In this document: positions 45,170 to 53,410 of the stretch, one piece after another | How the letters are laid out: each line of letters opens with the position of its first letter | How positions within the stretch are numbered: the stretch's first letter is position 1 | NCBI RefSeq assembly: GCF_008056315.1 | Contig: NZ_VRKQ01000008.1 | Span: forward strand, 824,957 to 888,956 | Reading direction: 5' to 3' | Origin: Seonamhaeicola maritimus | GTDB taxonomy: Bacteria; Bacteroidota; Bacteroidia; Flavobacteriales; Flavobacteriaceae | DNA: 64,000 nucleotides | Position numbers and translations under genes: made by a program | Notes under the pieces: generated by a model | What the model saw: the letters and a program-made list of their open reading frames with translations, nothing else | Database searches by the model: none | Told to the model about the DNA's origin: nothing

Positions 45170-45757
45170 TTAGCCCTTTAAATATACAGTCAAGCTCAAT
45201 GCTCCATGAGCACCAATAACTAAGGATTGCTCAATATCCGCTGTTTTGGATGGTCCTGAAATAAAAACACCATAATCATCAGATTCCGTATTGTTTAATT
45301 TAGTATATGCTTGGTGCATATAGGGTACAATGTCTTTTTTAGAAATAATAATAGCTAAATGCTTTGTTATGAAAGGCAATACCCTTATTGGAAGATTCTT
45401 GTCAGCTAACCAAATGGCTCCGTTTTCTGCTACGGCAATAGTGCTTTCTAAAACAAGAACATCAAGATTTTCTAGGTCTTTTGGGTTTGCTATGGTTTCT
45501 AAATCGATAGATCCATATGATTCGTCTATTGTAGAATACTTGATGGGTAATTCAGAAAACGAATTTTGTAAATGCGAAGCGATTTCATCATCGTTGGATA
45601 CCGCGACCACATTTCCACCAACAACTTCAAGTATTTTTGTGAATTCTGCCGCCAAATCTAATTGTTCATCAAAAACTGCTGCATCGATAAAAGGTAAATC
45701 AATAAGCTTTGGTTTATTGGCCTTAAGACTTGCCAAAATAGTATCTCTGTTTGCCAT
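45170..45757 (-). CDS. lutC: LutC-type lactate-utilisation protein (LUD domain)
   Basis: A 195-residue LUD-domain protein, the third component of the LutABC L-lactate oxidation complex. Recognisable parts are SIAVAENGAIWL-like core strands (ESTIAVAENGAIWLADKN), LAIIISKKDIVPYMHQAY and the C-terminal ISGPSKTADIEQSLVIGAHG. The start lies three bases after the lutB stop. Last gene of the fucose operon, ending near the bidirectional terminator. Confidence 0.9.
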   Translation of the reverse strand: MANRDTILASLKANKPKLIDLPFIDAAVFDEQLDLAAEFTKILEVVGGNVVAVSNDDEIASHLQNSFSELPIKYSTIDESYGSIDLETIANPKDLENLDVLVLESTIAVAENGAIWLADKNLPIRVLPFITKHLAIIISKKDIVPYMHQAYTKLNNTESDDYGVFISGPSKTADIEQSLVIGAHGALSLTVYLKG

Positions 45758-45760
45758 AAC

Positions 45761-47140
45761 TTATTTGTTTTTTAGTTTATTATCTTCTCTTTGTTTGTGC
45801 CAATCGTCAAAACTTTGCTTTGGTCCTTTTGGTAAATCCCTAGCTTTTCCCCAGGCATTAGGTTTAGAATTAATAAATGATTTTGGTAGATTTCTTAAAG
45901 ACCATCTAGCAACTTTTCCAATTTTTTCAAACTGCGATGGCTTTGCAAAAATCTGACCCATTACTTTCATGGATTTCTTCTTAATAAAAGGCTGTGGCGT
46001 ATTTTTGGTAATAATCTGGCGCCATTTATATAATTGGGAATGAATATCAATCTTAACGGGACACACATCAGAGCATGAACCACAGAGCGTTGATGCAAAA
46101 GGTAAAGTACTATATTTTTTCAAATCTTTACCAGGAGATAAAATGGAACCTATAGGCCCTGGTATGGTGTAATCATAACTATGCCCACCGCTTCTTCTGT
46201 AAATAGGACAGGTGTTCATACAAGCTCCACAACGAATACAATGTAAAGAGGCCCTAAAATCGGGTCTGCTTAATTGTTCTGAACGCCCATTGTCTACAAT
46301 CACAATATGCATTTTTGCTCCCTTTCTGGGTTTTTTAAAGTGAGACGAGTAGGTTGTAATGGGTTGTCCCGTCGCACTTCTAGCTAATAATCTTAGGAAC
46401 ACGCCTAAGTGTTCCTGTTTAGGGATTATTTTTTCAACACCCATACAGGCAATGTGTACAGGAGCTAAATGAGCACCCATATCGGCATTTCCTTCGTTGG
46501 TACAAACTACAAAGCCTCCTGTTTCAGCCACGGCGAAGTTTACGCCTGTTATTGCTACATCTGCCTGAATAAACTTTTCTCTTAAATGTTTTCTTGCTTC
46601 AGCTGTTAAATATTGTGGGTCTCCATCACATGGTTCTGTTCCCAGATGTTCTTGAAACAATTCATCAACTTGGTGTCTATCTTTGTGAATGGCCGGCAGT
46701 ACAACATGGCTGGGTGGTTCTTTGGCCAATTGTACAATACGTTCTCCTAAATCTGTGTCTATAACCTCAATGCCATCAGCTTCCAAGTATGGATTTAAAT
46801 GACATTCTTCGGTTAACATAGATTTACTCTTTACAACCTTTTTAGCATTGTTTTTTTTGAGGATTTTATGTACAATTTGATTGTGTTCTTCGGCATTAGC
46901 TGCCCAGTGTACTTGTACACCATTATTTAAAGCGTTTACTTCAAACTGAATGAGGTAATTGTCTATATTGGAAAGTGTGTGTGCTTTGATACCATGGCCC
47001 AATTCCCTTAATGATTCCCAGCCTTTTACATTATGTACTGAGCGGTCTCTTTTATGGCGAACGAACCATAAGGCCTTGTCGTGCCAATCTACTCTTTTTT
47101 CATCTTTATTAAAAATACTTGCTAAATTAGGATGGCTCAT
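45761..47140 (-). CDS. lutB: LutB-type lactate-utilisation iron-sulfur protein
   Basis: A 459-residue subunit with an N-terminal LUD domain (SMLTEECHLNPYLEADG, TGVNFAVAETGGFVVCTNEGN) and a C-terminal ferredoxin-like part. Two cysteine motifs, CIRCGACMNTCP and CGSCSDVCP, would bind two 4Fe-4S clusters. Basic C-terminus. Works with LutA and LutC to oxidise L-lactate to pyruvate and pass electrons to the quinone pool. Lies five bases after lutA and three before lutC. Confidence 0.93.
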   Translation of the reverse strand: MSHPNLASIFNKDEKRVDWHDKALWFVRHKRDRSVHNVKGWESLRELGHGIKAHTLSNIDNYLIQFEVNALNNGVQVHWAANAEEHNQIVHKILKKNNAKKVVKSKSMLTEECHLNPYLEADGIEVIDTDLGERIVQLAKEPPSHVVLPAIHKDRHQVDELFQEHLGTEPCDGDPQYLTAEARKHLREKFIQADVAITGVNFAVAETGGFVVCTNEGNADMGAHLAPVHIACMGVEKIIPKQEHLGVFLRLLARSATGQPITTYSSHFKKPRKGAKMHIVIVDNGRSEQLSRPDFRASLHCIRCGACMNTCPIYRRSGGHSYDYTIPGPIGSILSPGKDLKKYSTLPFASTLCGSCSDVCPVKIDIHSQLYKWRQIITKNTPQPFIKKKSMKVMGQIFAKPSQFEKIGKVARWSLRNLPKSFINSKPNAWGKARDLPKGPKQSFDDWHKQREDNKLKNK

Positions 47141-47144
47141 AATT

Positions 47145-47894
47145 TTAGTTTTTAGATGAGATATTACTATTCAAAATTTCGGCAATATGCAAAACTTTTA
47201 GAGGTTGATTGTTTCTGTTAACCAATCCTTCTAAATGCATCAAACAAGAGGTGTCTGTAGCAGTTATAACTTCAACGCCACTTTCTAAATGGTCTTTGAT
47301 TTTGTCTTTTCCCATTTTTACAGAAACGGCTTCTTCTGTAACAGCAAATGTGCCACCAAAGCCACAGCATTCATCAGCACGTTTTAAGGGCATTATTTCA
47401 GTTCCTTTTACTTCATTTAGAAGTTCTTCTATATAAGAGTATTTTTCTTCAACAACCTCAGAACAAGACCCTAGGCGTAACCCTCTTAGACCATGACAAC
47501 TTTTATGAACTCCAACTTTATAAGGGAAGGCAGCTCCTAAGTCTTTTCTTTTTAAAACGTTTAGTATAAAATCGCAAAGTTCATAGACGTTTTTACGTAC
47601 AGCGACTACTTCTTCGGTTTGCGGGATGATGTCATAATGCTTTTTTACATGATAGGCACAACTTCCTGATGGTGTGACGATGTAATCGAAATCTTTAAAA
47701 TTGTTTACAAAATTATTATAGGCGCCAACAGATTCATATTCGTAACCTGAATTGGCCATTGGTTGCCCACAACAAGTCTGTTGAGAAGGGTAAACAACTT
47801 CTACATTAAGTTTTTCTAAGAGTTCAATAGTAGCGATACCCACTTGAGGGTATAACTGATTTATATAACAAGGTATAAATAAACCTACTTTCAT
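47145..47894 (-). CDS. lutA: LutA-type lactate-utilisation protein (cysteine-rich CCG domains)
   Basis: A 249-residue subunit with two CCG domains: CCGQPMANSGYE in the first and CCGFGGTFAV in the second, plus HKSCHGLRGL. These usually bind unusual Fe-S clusters in heterodisulfide-reductase-like proteins such as LutA and GlcF. The opening KVGLFIPCYINQLYPQVG is typical of LutA. Fifteen bases separate it from the mutarotase gene upstream, so lactate oxidation is in the same operon as fucose breakdown. Confidence 0.93.
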   Translation of the reverse strand: MKVGLFIPCYINQLYPQVGIATIELLEKLNVEVVYPSQQTCCGQPMANSGYEYESVGAYNNFVNNFKDFDYIVTPSGSCAYHVKKHYDIIPQTEEVVAVRKNVYELCDFILNVLKRKDLGAAFPYKVGVHKSCHGLRGLRLGSCSEVVEEKYSYIEELLNEVKGTEIMPLKRADECCGFGGTFAVTEEAVSVKMGKDKIKDHLESGVEVITATDTSCLMHLEGLVNRNNQPLKVLHIAEILNSNISSKN

Positions 47895-47909
47895 AATTTA
47901 TAGATATTT

Positions 47910-48257
47910 CTATTTTAATTGGTATATCTTATCCATTAGCAACCATTTTTCACCTTCTTTTGCGGTTGGTAAGGCTTGTTGATATTTCCACATGAGTGTT
48001 TCCCATTCTTGAACCTTTGGATTATCTGCGTCCATTTTACCTTTCCTTTCAAAAGAAAAGGAATCATCTACTTCTAGAATCATAAACAACCTATTGTCAA
48101 TACAATAAATTTCGATAGTTTTAATACCAGAATCGGTAATACTTTTTTCTATTTCGGGCCAAACATTTTTATGATACTTCTTATAAGCTGCAATGCTTTC
48201 AGAATCATCAACTAAATCTAAAGCTAAACAGTATCTTTTTAAAGGTGTAGAATTCAT
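47910..48257 (-). CDS. L-rhamnose/L-fucose mutarotase (RhaM-like)
   Basis: A 115-residue RhaM-fold mutarotase that speeds anomer exchange of a 6-deoxy-hexose. It has the family features RYCLALDLVDD, KYHKNVWPEI with its histidine, ETLMWKYQQ and a C-terminal EKWLLMDKIY. Placed next to FucP and fucose enzymes, so fucose is the likely sugar, although the fold is usually named after rhamnose. Six bases from fucP. Confidence 0.9.
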   Translation of the reverse strand: MNSTPLKRYCLALDLVDDSESIAAYKKYHKNVWPEIEKSITDSGIKTIEIYCIDNRLFMILEVDDSFSFERKGKMDADNPKVQEWETLMWKYQQALPTAKEGEKWLLMDKIYQLK

Positions 48258-48263
48258 AATCGA

Positions 48264-49598
48264 TTAATTTTGTGAACCAATCAATTCAATGTCGTCATCT
48301 GCTTCATGTCTTTTAAAAATTCTTAAACCGTACCAAGCAATATAAACAAAACAGGCTAGTGGTAAGATGAATGAAAAATTAACTTCTGAAACTCCTAGGA
48401 TTTTTGTGTCTGCAACCCCATTTCCTCCAACATCTATAATCATTCCCTGTAATTTAGGCATTAAGGCACCACCAACAATGGCCATAACTAAACCAGCAGA
48501 CCCTATTTTAGATTGTTCTTCGGTTAAATCGCCCAAAGCAATACCATAAATTGTTGGGAACATTAATGACATAAAGAATGATATTATTACCAAACAATAT
48601 AATCCTACTTCGCCCTGAATGAACATAGTGCCACAAGAAAATAATAATGAGCATAGCGCAAAATACATTAGTAGTTTACCTGAGCTTATAAAGCGCAATA
48701 AAGCTGTACCAACGGCTCTACCTACAATAAATAGAATAAAAGCAACTAATTGATATGTTCCAGCTGTAACACTATCAATACCAATAGCTTCTGCATATTG
48801 ATAAATATAAGTCCAGCACATAATTTGTGCGCCCACATATAATATTTGAGCTAAAACACCTGAAGTATACTTTTTATTTTTAGCTAAGGTTGCAAAAGTA
48901 TCTCCTATACTTGGCATGCCCCCTTCATCTTTAGATTGTGGCATTTTGCTAACCAAAAACACTACAAAGATACCAACGAGTACTAAGCCTAATGCTACGT
49001 ACGGATTGCGAATAACCATTAAATCAGCTATTTTAATCGCTATTTTTGAGGCCTCATCAAGGGCGTTAAAATCTGCAATATCATCTGATTGCAAGTTCTT
49101 TAGAACGAACTGTTGTGCCACAATTAACCCAGCTATTAAACCAACCGGATTAAAGGCTTGGGCCAAATTTAAACGCTGAGTAGCCGTTTCTTTTGCTCCC
49201 ATGGCCAATATGTATGGGTTTGCAGCTGTTTCCAAAAACGCCAAACCAAAGGTTAATATGTATAGACCTAAACAGAAAAAAATAAAACTTTCTGACTGAG
49301 CAGCCGGATAAAATAATAATGCACCGGTTGCATATAGAGCTAAACCAATTAAGATACCCACTTTGTACGAGTACTTGCGCATAAACATGGCTGCAGGTAG
49401 CGCCATACAAAAGTATCCGCCATAAAATGCCATTTGCACCCATGCAGCCTGAGAGTTAGAAAGTTCTAACACTTTTTTAAATGCTTGAACCATGGGGTCT
49501 GTTACGGCATTGGCAAATCCCCAAAGCGCAAACAATGAGGTAACTAAAATAAACGGAATAATTATTTTTTTAGAAACTACGGCTGGTTTAGTATTCAT
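48264..49598 (-). CDS. fucP: L-fucose:proton symporter, FucP type
   Basis: A 444-residue major-facilitator-superfamily permease with about twelve membrane spans. FucP-like marks include LFALWGFANAVTDPMVQAFK, GGYFCMALPAAMFMRKYSYK and the FLETAANPYI segment, with a carboxylate (Asp or Glu) in span 1 and span 4 regions as expected for proton coupling. It imports L-fucose released by the fucosidase. Surrounded by the mutarotase (6 bases) and an SDR gene (34 bases). Confidence 0.92.
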   Translation of the reverse strand: MNTKPAVVSKKIIIPFILVTSLFALWGFANAVTDPMVQAFKKVLELSNSQAAWVQMAFYGGYFCMALPAAMFMRKYSYKVGILIGLALYATGALLFYPAAQSESFIFFCLGLYILTFGLAFLETAANPYILAMGAKETATQRLNLAQAFNPVGLIAGLIVAQQFVLKNLQSDDIADFNALDEASKIAIKIADLMVIRNPYVALGLVLVGIFVVFLVSKMPQSKDEGGMPSIGDTFATLAKNKKYTSGVLAQILYVGAQIMCWTYIYQYAEAIGIDSVTAGTYQLVAFILFIVGRAVGTALLRFISSGKLLMYFALCSLLFSCGTMFIQGEVGLYCLVIISFFMSLMFPTIYGIALGDLTEEQSKIGSAGLVMAIVGGALMPKLQGMIIDVGGNGVADTKILGVSEVNFSFILPLACFVYIAWYGLRIFKRHEADDDIELIGSQN

Positions 49599-49632
49599 TT
49601 GTGAAAAATTTAATGCTATTAATAATTGATAA

Positions 49633-50412
49633 TTATAAAGCCCTGTCTAAGTGGGTATAACCACCATCTACATATAAAAGTTGCCCGGTTGTATGACTGG
49701 ATTTATCTGATAGCAGGAAAGCAACAGTATCGCCTATTTCCTCGGCGGTTGTCATGCGTTTTTCAAAAGGTATATTTTTAGTTATGGTTGCTAACTTTTC
49801 TTCTTTATTAGGAAAGGTACTAATCCATTTTTCATATAAAGGGGTGTAACATTCAGCAACAATTAATGCGTTAACACGAATGCTGTATGGTAATAATTCT
49901 ACAGCCCATTCTCTTGTAAGGGCATTTCTGCCTCCGTTTGAAGCGGCATAACCAGAAGTTCCTCCCTGTCCGGTATCGGCTGTTTTTGAACCTATGTTTA
50001 CAATCGCACCTTTACTCTTTTTAAGTTCAGGTAAAGCATAATGAGCCATAAGGTAGTAATGGACTACGTTACGTCTTAGGGAAGACATAAAGCCTTCATA
50101 ATCGCCATTTTCTAAACCTACACCATCATTTACGCCGGCATTGTTAACTAACCCATCTATTCTACCATACTTATCTATGACACTTTGTACGGCAGCCTTA
50201 CACTGGTCATTATCTGTAAGTTCAGCAAGTGCATAAAACAAATCTATGCCCTGTTCTTTGAATTTTGGAAGAATCTTCAAAACACTGGCTTTATTTCTGG
50301 TGATTATAACTGGTATGGCATTTTCTCTAACTAGAGACTCAACGATACCTAAACCGATACCTTTTGAGCCTCCTGTTACTATTATAACTTTGTCTTTTAA
50401 ATTTAAATCCAT
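49633..50412 (-). CDS. SDR oxidoreductase, probable L-fucose dehydrogenase, with Asn in place of the catalytic Lys
   Basis: A 259-residue short-chain dehydrogenase. The cofactor site is VTGGSKGIGLG, the NNAG motif is LVNNAGVND and the catalytic serine region is IVNIGSKTAD. The active-site tyrosine (Tyr155) is in SGYAASNGGRNALTRE, but the residue four positions later is Asn159 (codon AAC at 49936-49938) instead of the usual lysine. By context it would oxidise L-fucose to fuconolactone. It may be active with a changed mechanism, or it may have another role. It lies between fucP and the FAH gene. Confidence 0.8.
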   Translation of the reverse strand: MDLNLKDKVIIVTGGSKGIGLGIVESLVRENAIPVIITRNKASVLKILPKFKEQGIDLFYALAELTDNDQCKAAVQSVIDKYGRIDGLVNNAGVNDGVGLENGDYEGFMSSLRRNVVHYYLMAHYALPELKKSKGAIVNIGSKTADTGQGGTSGYAASNGGRNALTREWAVELLPYSIRVNALIVAECYTPLYEKWISTFPNKEEKLATITKNIPFEKRMTTAEEIGDTVAFLLSDKSSHTTGQLLYVDGGYTHLDRAL

Positions 50413-50445
50413 TTTAGCGGATGTTTACAGTCTGTTAATTAAAGA

Positions 50446-51300
50446 TTACTTATAATCTTTACAAACCTGTTTAGAAACTCCTAATCCTTCAATACCTAAT
50501 TCCATTACATCGCCTTCCTTTAAATAACGTTGTGGATCAAAACCAAACCCAACTCCAGAAGGTGTTCCTGTAGAGATAATATCACCTGGTAATAAAGTCA
50601 TGAATTGACTTAGATAACTCACCACCTCTTGTATGTTAAAAATGAAATCTGATGTTGAACTGTTTTGTAAAACCTCGCCGTTTAATTTTAACCATAAGTT
50701 CAAATTATTAGGGTCTTCGATTTCATCGGCAGAAGCAATAAATGGTCCTAATGGAGCAAATGTGTCACAACTTTTTCCCTTAACCCATTGACCAGAGCGT
50801 TCCAATTGAAAAGCTCTTTCACTTACATCATTATGTAAAACATATCCAGCCACATGGTCTAAAGCATCGGCTTCAGAAACATAAGATGCTTTTTTGCCGA
50901 TAACAACCGCTAATTCTACCTCCCAATCTGTTTTATCGCCACCTTTAGGAATTATAACATCATCATTTGGACCTATAATTGAAGATGTGGCCTTAAAAAA
51001 TATTACAGGTTCTTTTGGCACGTCCATACCACTTTCGGCGGCATGCATTGCGTAGTTTAAACCTACACAGATAATTTTTGAAGGCCTTGTTAATGGTGCG
51101 CCTAAACGTGTGTCACCATCAACTTCAGGACAAGAATCTTGATTGGTTTCTAACCATTTCGCCAATTTTTCAATACCATTATTTCCAAAAAAATCTTCAT
51201 TATAATCTGAACCAAAACCAGATACATCTATTTTTGTTCCGTTTGCTAATTGAACCCCTGGTTTTTCTTCTCCAACAGCTCCAAATCTTATTAATTTCAT
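50446..51300 (-). CDS. FAH-family hydrolase, probable 2,4-diketo-3-deoxy-L-fuconate hydrolase
   Basis: A 284-residue fumarylacetoacetate-hydrolase-family enzyme. Metal ligands are typical: DWEVELAVVIGK, the FFKATSSIIGPND approach, GLNYAMHAAE and LHNDVSERAFQLE. GDIISTGTPSGVGFG is the family C-terminal loop. In the non-phosphorylating route the enzyme splits diketo-deoxy-fuconate into pyruvate and L-lactate, which matches its place beside two SDRs and lutABC. The exact substrate is inferred from context. Confidence 0.87.
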   Translation of the reverse strand: MKLIRFGAVGEEKPGVQLANGTKIDVSGFGSDYNEDFFGNNGIEKLAKWLETNQDSCPEVDGDTRLGAPLTRPSKIICVGLNYAMHAAESGMDVPKEPVIFFKATSSIIGPNDDVIIPKGGDKTDWEVELAVVIGKKASYVSEADALDHVAGYVLHNDVSERAFQLERSGQWVKGKSCDTFAPLGPFIASADEIEDPNNLNLWLKLNGEVLQNSSTSDFIFNIQEVVSYLSQFMTLLPGDIISTGTPSGVGFGFDPQRYLKEGDVMELGIEGLGVSKQVCKDYK

Positions 51301-51320
51301 ATTGCTATTTTAATTTGTTA

Positions 51321-52088
51321 TTATCCGTTTAATGTTACAAATCCACCATCAATAGGGTAGTTAGAACCTGTTATAAATCCAGCTTCGTCAGAACATAAGA
51401 AAAGTACCAAATCTGCAATTTCTTGTGTTGTTCCCATGCGCCCTATAGGTTGTGTCTTTGATAATCTTTCAAAATTTTCTTTTTCTTTTCCTGGGAAATT
51501 TTTGCTAATAAACCCATCAACAAATGGCGTGTGAACCCTTCCAGGGGCAATGCAATTGCACCTAATACCATCATTTATATAATCTTTGGCAATAGAATAG
51601 GTCATGGTGAGTACAGCTCCTTTACTCATGGAATAGGCAAAGCGATTGTCTAATCCAACGGTAGAACCAATAGAGGCCAAATTTAAAATAACACCGCCAC
51701 CATTTTTTAAAGATGGAATAGATGCTTTTATACAGTTATAAACGCCTTTGATGTTTACATCATAAAGGCGGTCTAAATCTGCTTCTTCAACCTGTTCTAC
51801 ATTCCCTACATGAGCAATACCAGCATTATTAACCAAAATATCAATCTTTTCTTTGTTTGATATTTTTTGGATAATTTCGGTCACATTTTGTTGGTTGGCA
51901 ACATCACATTTATGAGCTTCTGCTTGATTAGAAATTTCAGAAACTGTATCGTCGGCAGCCTCTAAATTAAAATCTAAAATATGTACTTTGGCACCTTGTT
52001 GTGCAAAGGTTAACGAAATGGCTTTTCCTATGCCACTACCACCACCGGTAACAATGGCTACTTTATCTTTTAAACTAAACTTTGACAT
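51321..52088 (-). CDS. SDR oxidoreductase, probable 2-keto-3-deoxy-L-fuconate dehydrogenase
   Basis: A 255-residue short-chain dehydrogenase with intact motifs: VTGGGSGIGKA, LVNNAGIAHVG, LNLASIGSTV and the catalytic YSMSKGA (Tyr and Lys both present). C-terminal GSNYPIDGGF closes the chain. The acidic residue after the second strand (ILDFN) favours NAD. It would oxidise 2-keto-3-deoxy-L-fuconate at C4, giving the substrate of the FAH-family hydrolase encoded next. Confidence 0.88.
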   Translation of the reverse strand: MSKFSLKDKVAIVTGGGSGIGKAISLTFAQQGAKVHILDFNLEAADDTVSEISNQAEAHKCDVANQQNVTEIIQKISNKEKIDILVNNAGIAHVGNVEQVEEADLDRLYDVNIKGVYNCIKASIPSLKNGGGVILNLASIGSTVGLDNRFAYSMSKGAVLTMTYSIAKDYINDGIRCNCIAPGRVHTPFVDGFISKNFPGKEKENFERLSKTQPIGRMGTTQEIADLVLFLCSDEAGFITGSNYPIDGGFVTLNG

Positions 52089-52089
52089 G

Positions 52090-53391
52090 TTATTTTATAG
52101 TTATTTCAATTATTGTATCTATAGGGTCTAAAACACTTTCAGGAATTTTTAAAGTTAACCCATAATCGTCTTTTTTAAATCTTAGTTTTTGGTTGTTTCC
52201 ATATAATTTTATTGAACTAATTTTTTCGTTAAATCCAGGAATGAAGATGATATCTTTATTCTTGTTTAACCAATGCAGGTAAAGAATCTTTCCTTTTTGA
52301 GTAGAAACCATATCTTCTGTTGGAGAAATTGTTCCGGCTCTAGTGCCATAAATTGTTTCTCCGTAAACTTTTAACCAGCTTCCAATTTCTTCTAAAGATT
52401 TAACGTGATTTGATTGAATTTTTCCATTAGGCATAGGGCCTACGTTTAATAATAAATTACTTCCATAACCTGCCGCATTTATTAAATATTGAATGAGCTC
52501 TTTTCTGCTTTTATGTTTGTTGTCTTGCAGATTAAAACCCCAAGAACCATTAATGGTTTCACAAACTTCCTTGGGAAGTTGTCCAATATCTTCGGCTTTA
52601 CTTGCAAAGTTTTGAGTAGCTTTTCCTGGTAGGTCTTTTTCAAACATTTGAAAGTCTTCACCCATTTTTGTAGCCTCGTGATGATTGTTCCCTATTAAGC
52701 ATTGTGGTTGTAAATCATGTATTAGTTTGTAAATTTCGTCATAATGCCAATTTGCAGTTTTTTTATCCCAGTGACCATCAAACCAAATACCACCAATTTC
52801 TCCGTAATTGGTCAACAACTCTGTTAATTGAGCCTTCATAAATTTAATATAAGATGACCATTCACCATTGCTTCTACCTTTAACGCCTTTTGCGGTTCTT
52901 CCTCTAGGGAAGTAATCATCTCTATTCCAATCTAAAAGAGAGTAGTAAAAGAAAAGCTTAATGCCTTCTTTTCTACAAGCTGTTGCCAATTCTTTTAGAA
53001 TATCTTTCTTATACGGTGTGCTTTTTACAATAGTATAATCTGTTGCTTGGGAATCGAACATTGAAAAACCATCATGATGACGGCTGGTAATGGTTATATA
53101 TTTCATTCCGGCATTTTTGGCCATTTTAACCCATGCATCGGCATTGTATTCAATTGGGTTAAAAAAAGTGGGAAGTTTTTCGTAGTTATCAACAGAAATA
53201 TTTTGATTTTGCATTACCCATTCACCATCTCCTAAAATACTGTATACACCCCAATGAATAAAAAGTCCAAACTTAGCATCTTCAAACCATACTCTGGCTT
53301 CTAAATTAGAAGCAGTAGGTGCATAGTCTTCTTGGGAAAGACCATTTAACCCAATAAGGGCAAATAAAATTAAAAGAAGTGTTTTTTTCAT
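52090..53391 (-). CDS. GH29 alpha-L-fucosidase, exported
   Basis: A 433-residue secreted glycosidase; the start is set at the ATG that opens the signal peptide (KKTLLLILFALIGLNGLSQ). GH29 marks are WFEDAKFGLFIHWGVYSI, ITSRHHDGFSMFDS and GEIGGIWFDGHWD, where Asp205 is the likely nucleophile. The partner acid/base is not assigned. It would free L-fucose from fucosylated glycans or fucoidan fragments outside the cytoplasm. It is one base from the SDR gene and 19 bases after the UxaA-family gene. Confidence 0.92.
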   Translation of the reverse strand: MKKTLLLILFALIGLNGLSQEDYAPTASNLEARVWFEDAKFGLFIHWGVYSILGDGEWVMQNQNISVDNYEKLPTFFNPIEYNADAWVKMAKNAGMKYITITSRHHDGFSMFDSQATDYTIVKSTPYKKDILKELATACRKEGIKLFFYYSLLDWNRDDYFPRGRTAKGVKGRSNGEWSSYIKFMKAQLTELLTNYGEIGGIWFDGHWDKKTANWHYDEIYKLIHDLQPQCLIGNNHHEATKMGEDFQMFEKDLPGKATQNFASKAEDIGQLPKEVCETINGSWGFNLQDNKHKSRKELIQYLINAAGYGSNLLLNVGPMPNGKIQSNHVKSLEEIGSWLKVYGETIYGTRAGTISPTEDMVSTQKGKILYLHWLNKNKDIIFIPGFNEKISSIKLYGNNQKLRFKKDDYGLTLKIPESVLDPIDTIIEITIK

Positions 53392-53410
53392 TTTATTAGG
53401 TATTAGTTGA

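Noticed and set aside
45330-45956. A 208-codon plus-strand frame opposite lutC and lutB
   Set aside because: It lies fully antisense to two well-supported Lut genes and has no family-like sequence.
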